From: Pirellulaceae bacterium
GTDB lineage: Bacteria > Planctomycetota > Planctomycetia > Pirellulales > Pirellulaceae
DNA length: 64,000 nt
Assembly (NCBI GenBank): GCA_029243025.1
Contig: JAQWSU010000010.1
Coordinates: 62,001 to 126,000 of the forward strand
Direction: 5' to 3'
The translations under genes and the position numbers were made by a program. Positions within the stretch are counted from its first letter, which is position 1, and each line of letters starts with the position of its first letter. The notes beneath the pieces were generated by a model that was not told where the DNA came from, ran no database searches, and worked only from the letters and a program-made list of their open reading frames with translations. Positions 36,477 through 45,019 of this stretch are shown here, in pieces.

Positions 36477-37607
36477 ATGCGAGATCCACGTATTGATAAC
36501 TTGGCAGATGTGCTTGTCGGCTATTCAACGGAAGTCAAAAAAGGTGATTTGGTTTTGATCTCGGGCCCACCACTCACCAGCCCATTGGTTTCAGCCATTT
36601 ATCGCCAAGTCGTCTCTGTTGGCGGCCATCCAGTCATTTCGATGCAACCAGAAGAATGCAAAGAAATCCTTTTGACCGAGGGTTCTGAGCAGCAGCTCAC
36701 TTTCGAAGATCCCGTTGCCCAATTTCAAATTGAAAACATCGATGTCTTGATCGCGATCTGGGGTCAAACGAATTCAAAAGCATTGACGGAAGTTTCTCCG
36801 GAACGTCAGGCCAAAGTCAGCCAAGCTCGAAAGCGCTACTTAGACACCTATCTGAAACGGGCTGCCGATGGGCAACTTCGTTGGGTCGGCACTCAATTCC
36901 CTTGCAATTCTTCCGCCCAAGATGCGGAAATGTCCCTCGCCAGCTATGAAAATTTCGTGTTTCACGCCGGCCTCTTGGATCGCGATCGGCCAGCAGAGGC
37001 TTGGCGAGCGATTAGTGAACAGCAACAGCATCTTGTCGAATTCTTGAATGGCAAGAAAGAATTACGATTTGTAACTCCACAGGGAACCGACCTAAAGCTC
37101 GATGTGAGTGGACGCCGTTGGCTGAATTGTGATGGACACGAAAACTTTCCGGACGGAGAAGTATTTACCGGCCCGGTTGAAGACGCCACCGAGGGAGTCG
37201 TTCGTTACAGCTTTCCCGCCGTTCATGGCGGACGGGAGGTCAATGACATCTGCTTTACCTTCAAGCATGGCAAAGTGGTAGAAGCGACGGCTTCCAAAGG
37301 CGAGGAATTTCTCCACGCCATGCTTGATCAAGATGCGGGTGCACGTGTGTTGGGAGAGATCGCGATCGGCACGAATTATTCGATCACCGAGTACACGAAG
37401 AACACGCTCTTCGACGAAAAGATCGGTGGCACGTTCCACGCTGCCGTTGGTTCATCCTACCCAGAGTCAGGTGGTAAGAATCAATCCGGCCTGCATTGGG
37501 ATATGGTCTGTGATCTGCGGCAAGGCGGAAAAATTTTTGTCGATGGCGAACTGATCAGCGAAAACGGCAAGTTCCTGAACCCCGCATTCCCTCAACCCTT
37601 GGCATGA
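36477..37607 (+). CDS. M29-family metal-dependent aminopeptidase
   Basis: This 376-residue protein matches the thermophilic aminopeptidase (M29/AmpS/PepS) family, which removes N-terminal amino acids using two metal ions. The ligands are read from the conserved blocks FPDGEVFTGP, LGEIAIGTN, GTFHAAVGSSYPE and SGLHWDMVCDLR. There is no signal peptide, so it is cytoplasmic. It lies 12 bp after the NUDIX gene. Its last 16 bp overlap the convergent RmlD-like gene. Confidence 0.9.
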   Translation: MRDPRIDNLADVLVGYSTEVKKGDLVLISGPPLTSPLVSAIYRQVVSVGGHPVISMQPEECKEILLTEGSEQQLTFEDPVAQFQIENIDVLIAIWGQTNSKALTEVSPERQAKVSQARKRYLDTYLKRAADGQLRWVGTQFPCNSSAQDAEMSLASYENFVFHAGLLDRDRPAEAWRAISEQQQHLVEFLNGKKELRFVTPQGTDLKLDVSGRRWLNCDGHENFPDGEVFTGPVEDATEGVVRYSFPAVHGGREVNDICFTFKHGKVVEATASKGEEFLHAMLDQDAGARVLGEIAIGTNYSITEYTKNTLFDEKIGGTFHAAVGSSYPESGGKNQSGLHWDMVCDLRQGGKIFVDGELISENGKFLNPAFPQPLA

Positions 37608-38620
37608 GCTGTTGACAATCGGGGGTTCTTATAAAGGACCTCCCTGAGCAGCTCCGGCGAGCCTTTGATCGACTCGGACCGATCCCAATGCCACTCAGGA
37701 TGGGTGGGAACAAATTTCGAGTGAAATGGCCAAGGATCGAACGGCGCGAAGCCAAGCATTTGTTCGAGGCGTGTTGAGTCCATTGAAACATCCCCAGCTC
37801 GAGGAGGGATCGGCCCCGCCTCGCTTCGCAAACAACCCATCACATTTCGCGGGTCGTACCCTCCGACACGATTTACGATTTGTGCGATTTGGTACAGACT
37901 AAGTGCCCGTGGCCCTCCCGCGTGAAACAGGCCGCTTTCACGGTTAGCCAACATGATCTGCAGTACTCGATTGAGACAATCCGTATAGGTCGGTGTGCGA
38001 ACTTCATCAAAGTATAGCGTCGCCGGCTTTTGCTGTTTGTAACGTGATTGAATCCAATCAATCGCGCCGGCGTGCCCGTTAAAACTAATCCCCATCGGCA
38101 ACGAAATCCGAACTTGACACGCCTCGGGACGCGCGAGTTGAACTAGGCTTTCGGCGATCGACATGGTTTTACCAAATACGCTCACCGGATCCGTTGCGTC
38201 GGTTTCCACGTGCCGCCCCGAGCCCACACCGGAGTAAACCAGATCGATGGAAAGATGAACCAGCCTCGTCGAACTTCCCTGCATCACCTTCAATAATTCA
38301 CGAACGCCCTGCACATTGATCCGCCACGCCATCGCGGGGTCCAACTCGCAAGCCTTCAACGCGCAACTGCCTGCACAATCGAGTACTGAAGCAAATTGAT
38401 GACGATCGAAGAGCTGTTGCAGCATCGCTTGATTTTCCACGTCGCAGCCGACGACACCATCTCCCTTTAAACGCCAGTTACGAACGGGGCGCATTCCAAT
38501 CACCTGGCCAGGATACCGCGCTCGAAAATAATGCAATGCTGCGTAACCAGCCACCCCCGCAACTCCCGTGATCAACAAAGGCAGTGGTGGATCGGGAAGT
38601 TGCTCAATTTCACAAATCAT
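37592..38620 (-). CDS. RmlD-like extended SDR protein with altered catalytic motif
   Basis: This is a 342-residue Rossmann protein like dTDP-4-dehydrorhamnose reductase and NAD-dependent sugar epimerases. The nucleotide motif is TGVAGVAG (about 19-26). The following strands (LVHLSIDLVYSGVGSG) and C-terminal substrate region (GLFHAGGPRALSLYQIA) fit the family. The catalytic YxxxK, expected in a VYGxxK context, reads VFGKTM: Phe replaces Tyr and Met replaces Lys, so normal dehydrogenase chemistry is doubtful. It is the last gene of a run with the sugar kinase and murQ, separated by 3 bp from the kinase stop, so co-transcription is likely. Confidence 0.8.
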   Translation of the reverse strand: MICEIEQLPDPPLPLLITGVAGVAGYAALHYFRARYPGQVIGMRPVRNWRLKGDGVVGCDVENQAMLQQLFDRHQFASVLDCAGSCALKACELDPAMAWRINVQGVRELLKVMQGSSTRLVHLSIDLVYSGVGSGRHVETDATDPVSVFGKTMSIAESLVQLARPEACQVRISLPMGISFNGHAGAIDWIQSRYKQQKPATLYFDEVRTPTYTDCLNRVLQIMLANRESGLFHAGGPRALSLYQIAQIVNRVGGYDPRNVMGCLRSEAGPIPPRAGDVSMDSTRLEQMLGFAPFDPWPFHSKFVPTHPEWHWDRSESIKGSPELLREVLYKNPRLSTAHAKG

Positions 38621-38623
38621 CGA

Positions 38624-39556
38624 TTACTCACTCATCTTCAAATAGGCCAACCGTACCGCACCGAGTATGGGATCACATGACCGATGAATCGCACGTGGAA
38701 AAACATTCGCTTCGGCCAATGCTTCATCAAGCATGCGAGCAACAACCGATGGATTTTGAAGCAGCCCACCGGAAAGAATCAAGTCGAAACCAGCGGTCGC
38801 AAACTGCAATTGCGATGCGACCGATTGGACAAGTCGATAAAGGTCACCGGCCGCCATGTGGCAAAGCTGAATCGCCAACGGATCACCATCAACTGCGGCA
38901 GCTTCGACTAACTTTGACAGCGATGCAATGAACGATCGACCTCGCTTAGCCGCAATCTGCGGCAACTCGCGAGGATCGGACAGCCGGAGAAAATCAAGGG
39001 CACGGTCAATCAACATTGACGGTTGACGCTGTTTGTCGAAGACCAATGACACACTGCGAAGCAATTCAACCCCCAACCAGTAGCCACTACCTTGATCACC
39101 GATAACAGGCCCCCATCCACCAGCACGAGCAATTCGACCATCGACAGACCGCCCGTAGGCGAAAGAGCCAGTACCACAAATCAATGCAACTTGGCCAATC
39201 TCCCCCGCGAACTCTTGCAGCAACGGTTCGGCATCATTCACAATCAAAATATGCTCCGCCAACCGACAGGACTTCGCCCAGCCCGCAACCGTCTGTCGCA
39301 CTCCAGGTCGATCACTGCCCGCTAGGGCAAAACAGATGCTGGACACGGGCTGCCAGTCGATCGCCGAGCTCAGGAAGGCCTCTCGCATCGCGGCCTCGAG
39401 ATTTCCCAAGGCCAGCTCTGCACCCTCAACAACGAGGTTCGATGAACCTGTCGTCGCACGAGATAAAATGATCGGTCCGGTCTGCGAGCTTTCTGCCAAG
39501 CAGGCGGTGGTTTTGCTACCTCCACCGTCGATGCCGAACAATAATTTTCTTTGCAT
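38624..39556 (-). CDS. BadF/BcrA-type sugar kinase (GlcNAc/MurNAc kinase-like)
   Basis: From the ATG at 39556 this is a 310-residue ASKHA-fold kinase. Phosphate loop 1 is FGIDGGGSKTTACLA, with CFALAGSDRP and a second glycine-rich loop ALICGTGSFAYGR. GGWGPVIGDQGSGYWLG follows, and ILSGGLLQNP near the end is the adenosine motif. This is the BadF/BcrA family that includes N-acetylglucosamine kinase and the Clostridium MurNAc/GlcNAc kinase MurK. It sits 34 bp downstream of murQ, so a role in phosphorylating amino sugars for MurQ is likely (inference from context). Confidence 0.85.
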   Translation of the reverse strand: MQRKLLFGIDGGGSKTTACLAESSQTGPIILSRATTGSSNLVVEGAELALGNLEAAMREAFLSSAIDWQPVSSICFALAGSDRPGVRQTVAGWAKSCRLAEHILIVNDAEPLLQEFAGEIGQVALICGTGSFAYGRSVDGRIARAGGWGPVIGDQGSGYWLGVELLRSVSLVFDKQRQPSMLIDRALDFLRLSDPRELPQIAAKRGRSFIASLSKLVEAAAVDGDPLAIQLCHMAAGDLYRLVQSVASQLQFATAGFDLILSGGLLQNPSVVARMLDEALAEANVFPRAIHRSCDPILGAVRLAYLKMSE

Positions 39557-39589
39557 GTGCGAACACTCTCGTTCCACCGATCAGCCGAT

Positions 39590-40480
39590 TCAACCTTCGA
39601 TCGCCGTTCGTAAATGCCCCTGACATTTCTGCAAGCGGGTTCGAGCTTCCGCAGGCGAAATCCCAAGTCGGTTGACGACGATTGCCGTCTTGACTTCACC
39701 TTCACAGTCATCCAACAACGAATCGACCGCCGCTTCACTCAGATCGGTCAATTCACGAACAATGCGCCTCGAACGCACTTTCAACTTTTGATTGGTAGCT
39801 CGCAAATCGACCATCAAATCCCCGTAGGTCTTTCCCAATCGGACCATCGCGGCCGTGGTCAGAGTATTGAGGACGAGTTTGGTCGCGGTGCCTGCCTTTA
39901 ATCGCGTGGACCCGCTAATTACCTCCGGTCCGACAACGGGCGTGATCGTAATGTCTGAAACCGAAGACAACTGAGAATCGGCATTGCAGGCAATTCCGAT
40001 CGCCGCAGCTCCCAATTCTTGGGCATGAGTCAAAGCGGCGACGACGTAAGGGGTTCGCCCACTTGTTGCAATCCCCACCAGGCAATCTGCCGGCGAGAAT
40101 CCGATTTCCTGAAGATCCGCAACGGCAGATTCGGGATGATCCTCCGCGCCTTCGATCGATCGGGTCAACGCTCCATATCCTCCTGCAATGACTCCTACGA
40201 CCTGTTCAGGGTCCGTGTTGAATGTTGGAGGACATTCGGAAGCGTCGAGCACGCCCAACCTGCCACTTGTGCCAGCACCAATGTAAATCAATCGCCCGCC
40301 ACGTTGCAGGCAATCTGCAATCACGTCGATCGCAGCTGCGATGGATGGTAATTCATTTTCAATTGCCACCGTGATCTGACGATCCTCACGGTTCATCAGT
40401 TGGGCAATTTCGAGCGACGTCAACTCATCGATTCGCTGAGCGGCCGGATTTCTTCCTTCGGTGGTAAGTTTTTCGAGCAT
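39590..40480 (-). CDS. murQ: N-acetylmuramic acid 6-phosphate etherase MurQ
   Basis: This 296-residue protein is full length for MurQ, which cleaves the lactyl ether of MurNAc-6-phosphate to give GlcNAc-6-phosphate and D-lactate. The SIS domain is visible: LIYIGAGTSGRLGVLDASEC with PPTFNT after it carries the catalytic Glu. A second acidic site is IEGAEDHPES. KAGTATKLVLNTLTTAAM and GDLMVDLRATNQKL close the family pattern. It heads the reverse-strand run murQ-kinase-RmlD-like and is divergent from the hydrolase/NamZ fusion, which supplies MurNAc by inference. Confidence 0.95.
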   Translation of the reverse strand: MLEKLTTEGRNPAAQRIDELTSLEIAQLMNREDRQITVAIENELPSIAAAIDVIADCLQRGGRLIYIGAGTSGRLGVLDASECPPTFNTDPEQVVGVIAGGYGALTRSIEGAEDHPESAVADLQEIGFSPADCLVGIATSGRTPYVVAALTHAQELGAAAIGIACNADSQLSSVSDITITPVVGPEVISGSTRLKAGTATKLVLNTLTTAAMVRLGKTYGDLMVDLRATNQKLKVRSRRIVRELTDLSEAAVDSLLDDCEGEVKTAIVVNRLGISPAEARTRLQKCQGHLRTAIEG

Positions 40481-40697
40481 CCCTTGATTTTGATCGTTTC
40501 ATCGCGTTTGAACAACCGACCCGAACAAACTGGGGGCGAAAGCGACAAAATCAGGGACCGCTGAACAATCATCGGCCATGGAAATCGACCCGGAGTCCCG
40601 CCGTAAAAGACAAAGTCGGATGGCACATCGCCTAATTCTGAATCACAATAGAGAGCATCCTTCTTGCATTAAATCATTTGCCTACCGAGGAATTTTC

Positions 40698-43040
40698 ATG
40701 TGGTTTGCCAAAATGATCGTCGCCGGTCTCCTCAGTCTGTTGGTGGTATCGACCAATCTCGGATTTGCGGCTCCCCCCAAACTGACTCAAGTGGTCCCCG
40801 AGATGGTGGGCATGCGTTCGAGTGATTTAGCTCGAATTGATGCACTCGTTGCCGAGGGCTTGGCAGCCAAGAAAATGCCAGGCTGCGTGATCCTGATCGG
40901 CCGCCATGGCAAGATTGCCTTCCAACGTGCTTACGGGAATCGACATCTCGAGCCAGAAACCAGCCCAATGACGATCGACACGGTGTTTGACATGGCCTCG
41001 ATCACGAAACCCGTGGCAACCGCCACCAGTGTCATGATGCTGGTGGAACGCGGTCAACTTCGACTCCGCAACCGAGTTTCCGATTACCTGCCCGACTTCG
41101 CTGCCAATGGGAAACAGGACATCACGATCACACAACTCCTGACTCACCATGGTGGACTGATCCCGGACAACGCACTGAAGGATTACCTGGACGGCCCTCA
41201 ACTGGCCTTTCAACGAATCAATGACTTGAAAACGTTCGTCGAGCCTGGCACCCGATTTGTTTACACCGATGTCGGTTTCATTGTGCTCGCCGAAATGGTC
41301 CGACGCACGACGGGTGAGAACATCGACCAATTCACGCAAAAGAATCTATTCGGCCCCTTGAATATGACCGATACGGGATTTATTCCAACTGAGTCCCAGC
41401 GAAAACGGGCCGCACCGACCGAAATCCGAGCAAACGAATGGATGCAAGGCGAAGTCCACGATCCTCGCGCCTTTGAACTCGGTGGTATTGCGGGCCATGC
41501 GGGCTTGTTTTCCACCGCCCAAGATTTGGCCGTCTACGCCCAGATGATGCTGCGATCGGGACAATATCATGACGTGCGCATCTTAAGCCCATTAACGGTT
41601 TCCACGATGACAGCAGGTCGCTCTGTATCGGGAAATCAGCGAGCCTTGGGTTGGGACAAGCTGAGCGTTTATTCATCGAATCGCTCTGAGCTATTTTCGC
41701 CGCGCGCCTTCGGGCACGGCGGATTCACCGGAACGGTGCTTTGGATCGACCCGGAACTGGATTTATTTTTCATCTTCCTCAGTAACCGGGTACATCCCAA
41801 TGGGAAAGGCAATATCAATTCCCTTGCGGGACGCATTGCCACCGTGGCATCGGCCGCCATCGATGACACTTTACTGCGGCGCCCCGCTGCCGAAAAGCAG
41901 ACCGTCTCTCCAATATCAACGGGCCTTGATCAACTGTGTGCCTCCTCATGCTCGGCGTTAACCAATCAACGCATTGGTCTCATCACCAACCATACGGGCA
42001 TCGATCAAGCGGGACGCCAAAACCTGCAGCGTTTGCGCGAGTTCCCGCACGTTCAGCTCAATGCTCTCTTCAGTCCCGAACATGGTTTCGCGGGAAGTTT
42101 GGATGTGACCAACATCGCCGACTCCACCGAAGAATCGACGGGCCTGAAGATTTTCAGCCTCTATGGAAAAACTCGTCAACCTACCGCACAACAACTGCAA
42201 GAGATCGATACGTTAGTCTTTGACATCCAAGACATTGGCACGCGATTCTACACTTACATCTCTACGATGGGCTTGGCAATGCAAGCCGCTGCCGAGCATG
42301 GCAAACGTTTTATTGTGCTCGATCGACCCAATCCTATCGACGGCATCACCGTCGATGGACCCGTTCTAGATCAAGGGCGAGAATCGTTCGTCGGCTTCCA
42401 CCTGCTGCCCGTCCGGCATGGAATGACAATCGGCGAAATTGCAACTCTGTTCAAGGCAGAACTCAATCTGGACCTTGATTTAACCGTCATCAAATTGAAA
42501 AATTGGCAACGATCGACCTATTTCGATGAAACGGGTTTAAGCTGGGTCAATCCATCCCCCAACATGCGCAATCTCAATCAGGCGATTCTCTATCCAGGAG
42601 TCGGGCTGTTAGAAACCACTAACTTATCGGTCGGTCGCGGGACGGATACACCGTTTGAACGAATTGGCGCCCCATGGATCAATGGGCACAAACTGGCCGC
42701 GAAATTGAATTCAGCAAAGCTGACCGGCGTTCGTTTCACACCAGTTCGGTTTCAACCGGAATCAAGTGTGCATCAAGGGAAAAAGTGCCAAGGTGTACAA
42801 CTGCTGATTACCGACCGTTCACAAATTAACCCACTTGATGTAGGCTTTCAAATTGCAATCTGTCTGCGTGCAATGTACCCACAACAATGGAAATCGGACT
42901 CCTATGATCGACTTCTTGCGGACGCCAAAGTGATGAAACTCCTTCACGCAGGCGGTTCACGAACCGCCATTCGAGCCTCGTTCCAGGACGAGTTAAACGA
43001 ATTCCGTCACCGACGAGCAAAATTTTTACTCTACGATTGA
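40698..43040 (+). CDS. Secreted fusion: AmiE/YbbE-like serine hydrolase + DUF1343/NamZ-like exo-N-acetylmuramidase
   Basis: From the ATG at 40698 (GAGGA upstream) this is a 780-residue exported protein with a signal peptide ending near FAAPP. Residues about 30-400 are a beta-lactamase-fold serine hydrolase with SITK (101-104) as SxxK. The second motif reads YTD (189-191) where YxN is usual, and GHGGFTG is the third. From about 415 on is a complete DUF1343 domain: LFSPEHGFAG, DIQDIGTRFYTY, LDRPNPIDG, WVNPSPNMRNLNQAI and GRGTDTPFE. In Bacillus the same activities are separate genes (amiE and namZ) beside murQ; DUF1343/NamZ releases MurNAc from peptidoglycan ends. Fusion plus neighbours point to muropeptide degradation in the envelope. 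Confidence 0.9.
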   Translation: MWFAKMIVAGLLSLLVVSTNLGFAAPPKLTQVVPEMVGMRSSDLARIDALVAEGLAAKKMPGCVILIGRHGKIAFQRAYGNRHLEPETSPMTIDTVFDMASITKPVATATSVMMLVERGQLRLRNRVSDYLPDFAANGKQDITITQLLTHHGGLIPDNALKDYLDGPQLAFQRINDLKTFVEPGTRFVYTDVGFIVLAEMVRRTTGENIDQFTQKNLFGPLNMTDTGFIPTESQRKRAAPTEIRANEWMQGEVHDPRAFELGGIAGHAGLFSTAQDLAVYAQMMLRSGQYHDVRILSPLTVSTMTAGRSVSGNQRALGWDKLSVYSSNRSELFSPRAFGHGGFTGTVLWIDPELDLFFIFLSNRVHPNGKGNINSLAGRIATVASAAIDDTLLRRPAAEKQTVSPISTGLDQLCASSCSALTNQRIGLITNHTGIDQAGRQNLQRLREFPHVQLNALFSPEHGFAGSLDVTNIADSTEESTGLKIFSLYGKTRQPTAQQLQEIDTLVFDIQDIGTRFYTYISTMGLAMQAAAEHGKRFIVLDRPNPIDGITVDGPVLDQGRESFVGFHLLPVRHGMTIGEIATLFKAELNLDLDLTVIKLKNWQRSTYFDETGLSWVNPSPNMRNLNQAILYPGVGLLETTNLSVGRGTDTPFERIGAPWINGHKLAAKLNSAKLTGVRFTPVRFQPESSVHQGKKCQGVQLLITDRSQINPLDVGFQIAICLRAMYPQQWKSDSYDRLLADAKVMKLLHAGGSRTAIRASFQDELNEFRHRRAKFLLYD

Positions 43041-43052
43041 GTATCGATTCCG

Positions 43053-44276
43053 ATGAAGTTTTTTGATTATCTGTTGATCGCACCCAGCCGAGACAAGTTT
43101 GCGCGAATCGTGATGCGCGATCTCGTTTCAGCAGGCGATACACGCGAGGCAACTTATGACTCACAAGCCTTTCAGCTCACGTTCAGTCACCGCAAAAAAA
43201 ACGTCGGCAACGTTAACCTCTCAAATCTGTACGACGAATTTTTAACAAGGCCAGTACGCAGTCGTCGTGTTTTTTTACAAAACGCGGTGCGATCCTTGTT
43301 GGTGTCCCATAAAAGGCCTCCCAGTGATTTCGACTCGGCAAGCCCCGACCTGTTGCTGTCGCTGAGAAACCGATCGTACTACAGCCTTACCGAACTACAA
43401 AATTGGGTAGATGGCGATCAGAATTTTGCCTGGCCCCATTCGCCCATCGCCGAACATTTGGCAGTGGGCTTGGTCTATGATCTACCAGAAGCAATGCTGA
43501 TGTTGCAGCGCAGCCAGCTTGAAGCTTGGGGGGTTTCATATTACGAGGCAATCGAAACGGCGCAAAATAACCTAGCAGAGTTAGAAGCAGCTTTTGCCAC
43601 TGTCGAGGGCGAGATCTACGTCTCTGCCACCGAAGATCACTACGATGCCAGTCGCATGCTCGTTGCCGATTTGATTCGTGAGCTCGATGTAATGGGGGAT
43701 CCCGTGGCAATGGTGCCTAACCGTGATTCACTGCTGATAACGGGAAGCAAATCAAAGGCAGGCTTACAATTGCTGGCAAATCTGAGCCGTGAATACCTCA
43801 AGAAACCACGTCCGCTCTGCGGAATCGCCTTTCGACTACACGACGATGAATGGACGCCCTGGCTCCCGCCTGCTTCGCACCCCGCCGCAGAACAATTGAC
43901 GGCGTTACACGTAGAATCGATCGCGCGAGACTACGCCAATCAACAGCCAATTCTGCAAGCTTGGTGTGAAAGTCGGTACGACGATGTCGAAATCAGCGAC
44001 TTTTGCATCACGCAAGGCCAACGGCCCCAACAACTCATTAGCTACTGCGTGTGGTCACAAGACCGAGAATGCCTGTTACCCAAAACAGATCGTATTTTCT
44101 TCAACGCCTCTGATTCCAATCAACCAAGACGATCAACCGATCTCCCAAATGCCAGTTGGAGCACCGTCCAAACAGCATTTGGTGATCGACTTGTTTCTGA
44201 AGATGTTTTTCCACCTCGCTACCGAGTTCGCAATTTCCCAAGCGCGCAAGAATTATCAGAGATCGATCCCAACTGA
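43053..44276 (+). CDS. DUF1444 (YtpQ)-like protein with N-terminal extension
   Basis: This 407-residue protein is probably cytoplasmic. The central part resembles DUF1444/YtpQ proteins. YDASRMLVADLIRELDVMGD with AMVPNRDSLLITGSKSKAG following matches the conserved YDASR..L and VP..D.L strands of that family. It is longer than the Bacillus protein, with extra residues on both sides. No catalytic motif or signal peptide is seen. It starts 12 bp after the hydrolase/NamZ gene, which suggests co-transcription, but its role is unknown. The family assignment is by pattern memory and should be tested by profile search. Confidence 0.65.
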   Translation: MKFFDYLLIAPSRDKFARIVMRDLVSAGDTREATYDSQAFQLTFSHRKKNVGNVNLSNLYDEFLTRPVRSRRVFLQNAVRSLLVSHKRPPSDFDSASPDLLLSLRNRSYYSLTELQNWVDGDQNFAWPHSPIAEHLAVGLVYDLPEAMLMLQRSQLEAWGVSYYEAIETAQNNLAELEAAFATVEGEIYVSATEDHYDASRMLVADLIRELDVMGDPVAMVPNRDSLLITGSKSKAGLQLLANLSREYLKKPRPLCGIAFRLHDDEWTPWLPPASHPAAEQLTALHVESIARDYANQQPILQAWCESRYDDVEISDFCITQGQRPQQLISYCVWSQDRECLLPKTDRIFFNASDSNQPRRSTDLPNASWSTVQTAFGDRLVSEDVFPPRYRVRNFPSAQELSEIDPN

Positions 44277-44325
44277 CGGGTTATTTTCCTGACGTGCTAA
44301 TTATGCGATAGTCTAGGTCTCTTGT

Positions 44326-44353
44326 TTCGAGGCACCCTAGGTTGCCCCTCGAA
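44326..44353 (+). other. Stable hairpin between the DUF1444-like and DJ-1 genes
   Basis: TTCGA (44326-44330) pairs with TCGAA (44349-44353), continuing GGCA with TGCC across a small CC bulge; the centre is CCCTAGGT. No T run follows, so it is not a canonical terminator. It lies in the 143-bp gap before the DJ-1/PfpI-type gene and could act in its leader. Confidence 0.4.
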
Positions 44354-44419
44354 CCACTCTAACTGCAACGATGGTCACCCGAAACGAACGGTGGCAGACC
44401 GAGCCAGAGGACCCCAACC

Positions 44420-45010
44420 ATGGCCAAGCAACGCATTCTGTGTCTTGTGGGAGACTATGTCGAGGACTATGAAGTCATGGTCCCGTTTCAGATGCTACTG
44501 ATGGTCGGACATGACCCCGTCGTTGTCTGCCCGGGCAAGCAAGCCGGAGATTACGTGCCCACGTCGATTCACGATTTCGAAGGCGATCAAACCTACAGTG
44601 AAAAACGAGGACATAACTTTGTCCTGAACGCCAGTTTCGATGAGATAAATCCCAGCGATTTTGACGCATTGTTACTCCCTGGCGGTCGGGCACCCGAGTA
44701 CCTCCGTTTAGACGATCGCGTCTTAAAGATCGTGCAGCACTTCGCAGAACAGGACAAACCGATCGCTGCCATCTGCCACGGAGCCCAAATCCTCACGGCC
44801 GCCGGTGTGCTGCAAGGCAAGTCCTGCTCCGCCTATCCCTCCGTCCAGCCTGAAATCACTGCCGTAGGTGGCCAATATGTGCCTCCTTCCGAGTCATTTG
44901 ATAGCGCTCACGTTGATGGCCAGCTGGTCACCGCTGCGGCTTGGCCCGCTCATCCAGCTTGGATCCGTGAATTCCTGCGCGTATTGGGTACTCCCGTGAG
45001 TGTTGATTAG
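44420..45010 (+). CDS. DJ-1/PfpI-family protein
   Basis: This 196-residue protein has the class I glutamine-amidotransferase-like fold. The nucleophile elbow [13 protein letters not shown] holds Cys, and [16 protein letters not shown] is the preceding conserved block. The family includes intracellular proteases, deglycases and chaperone-like stress proteins, and the activity cannot be fixed from sequence. It starts 10 bp before the end of no other gene and ends 9 bp before the OleC-like gene, so the two probably share a transcript. Confidence 0.87.
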   Translation: MAKQRILCLVGDYVEDYEVMVPFQMLLMVGHDPVVVCPGKQAGDYVPTSIHDFEGDQTYSEKRGHNFVLNASFDEINPSDFDALLLPGGRAPEYLRLDDRVLKIVQHFAEQDKPIAAICHGAQILTAAGVLQGKSCSAYPSVQPEITAVGGQYVPPSESFDSAHVDGQLVTAAAWPAHPAWIREFLRVLGTPVSVD

Positions 45011-45019
45011 GGGAAATCG

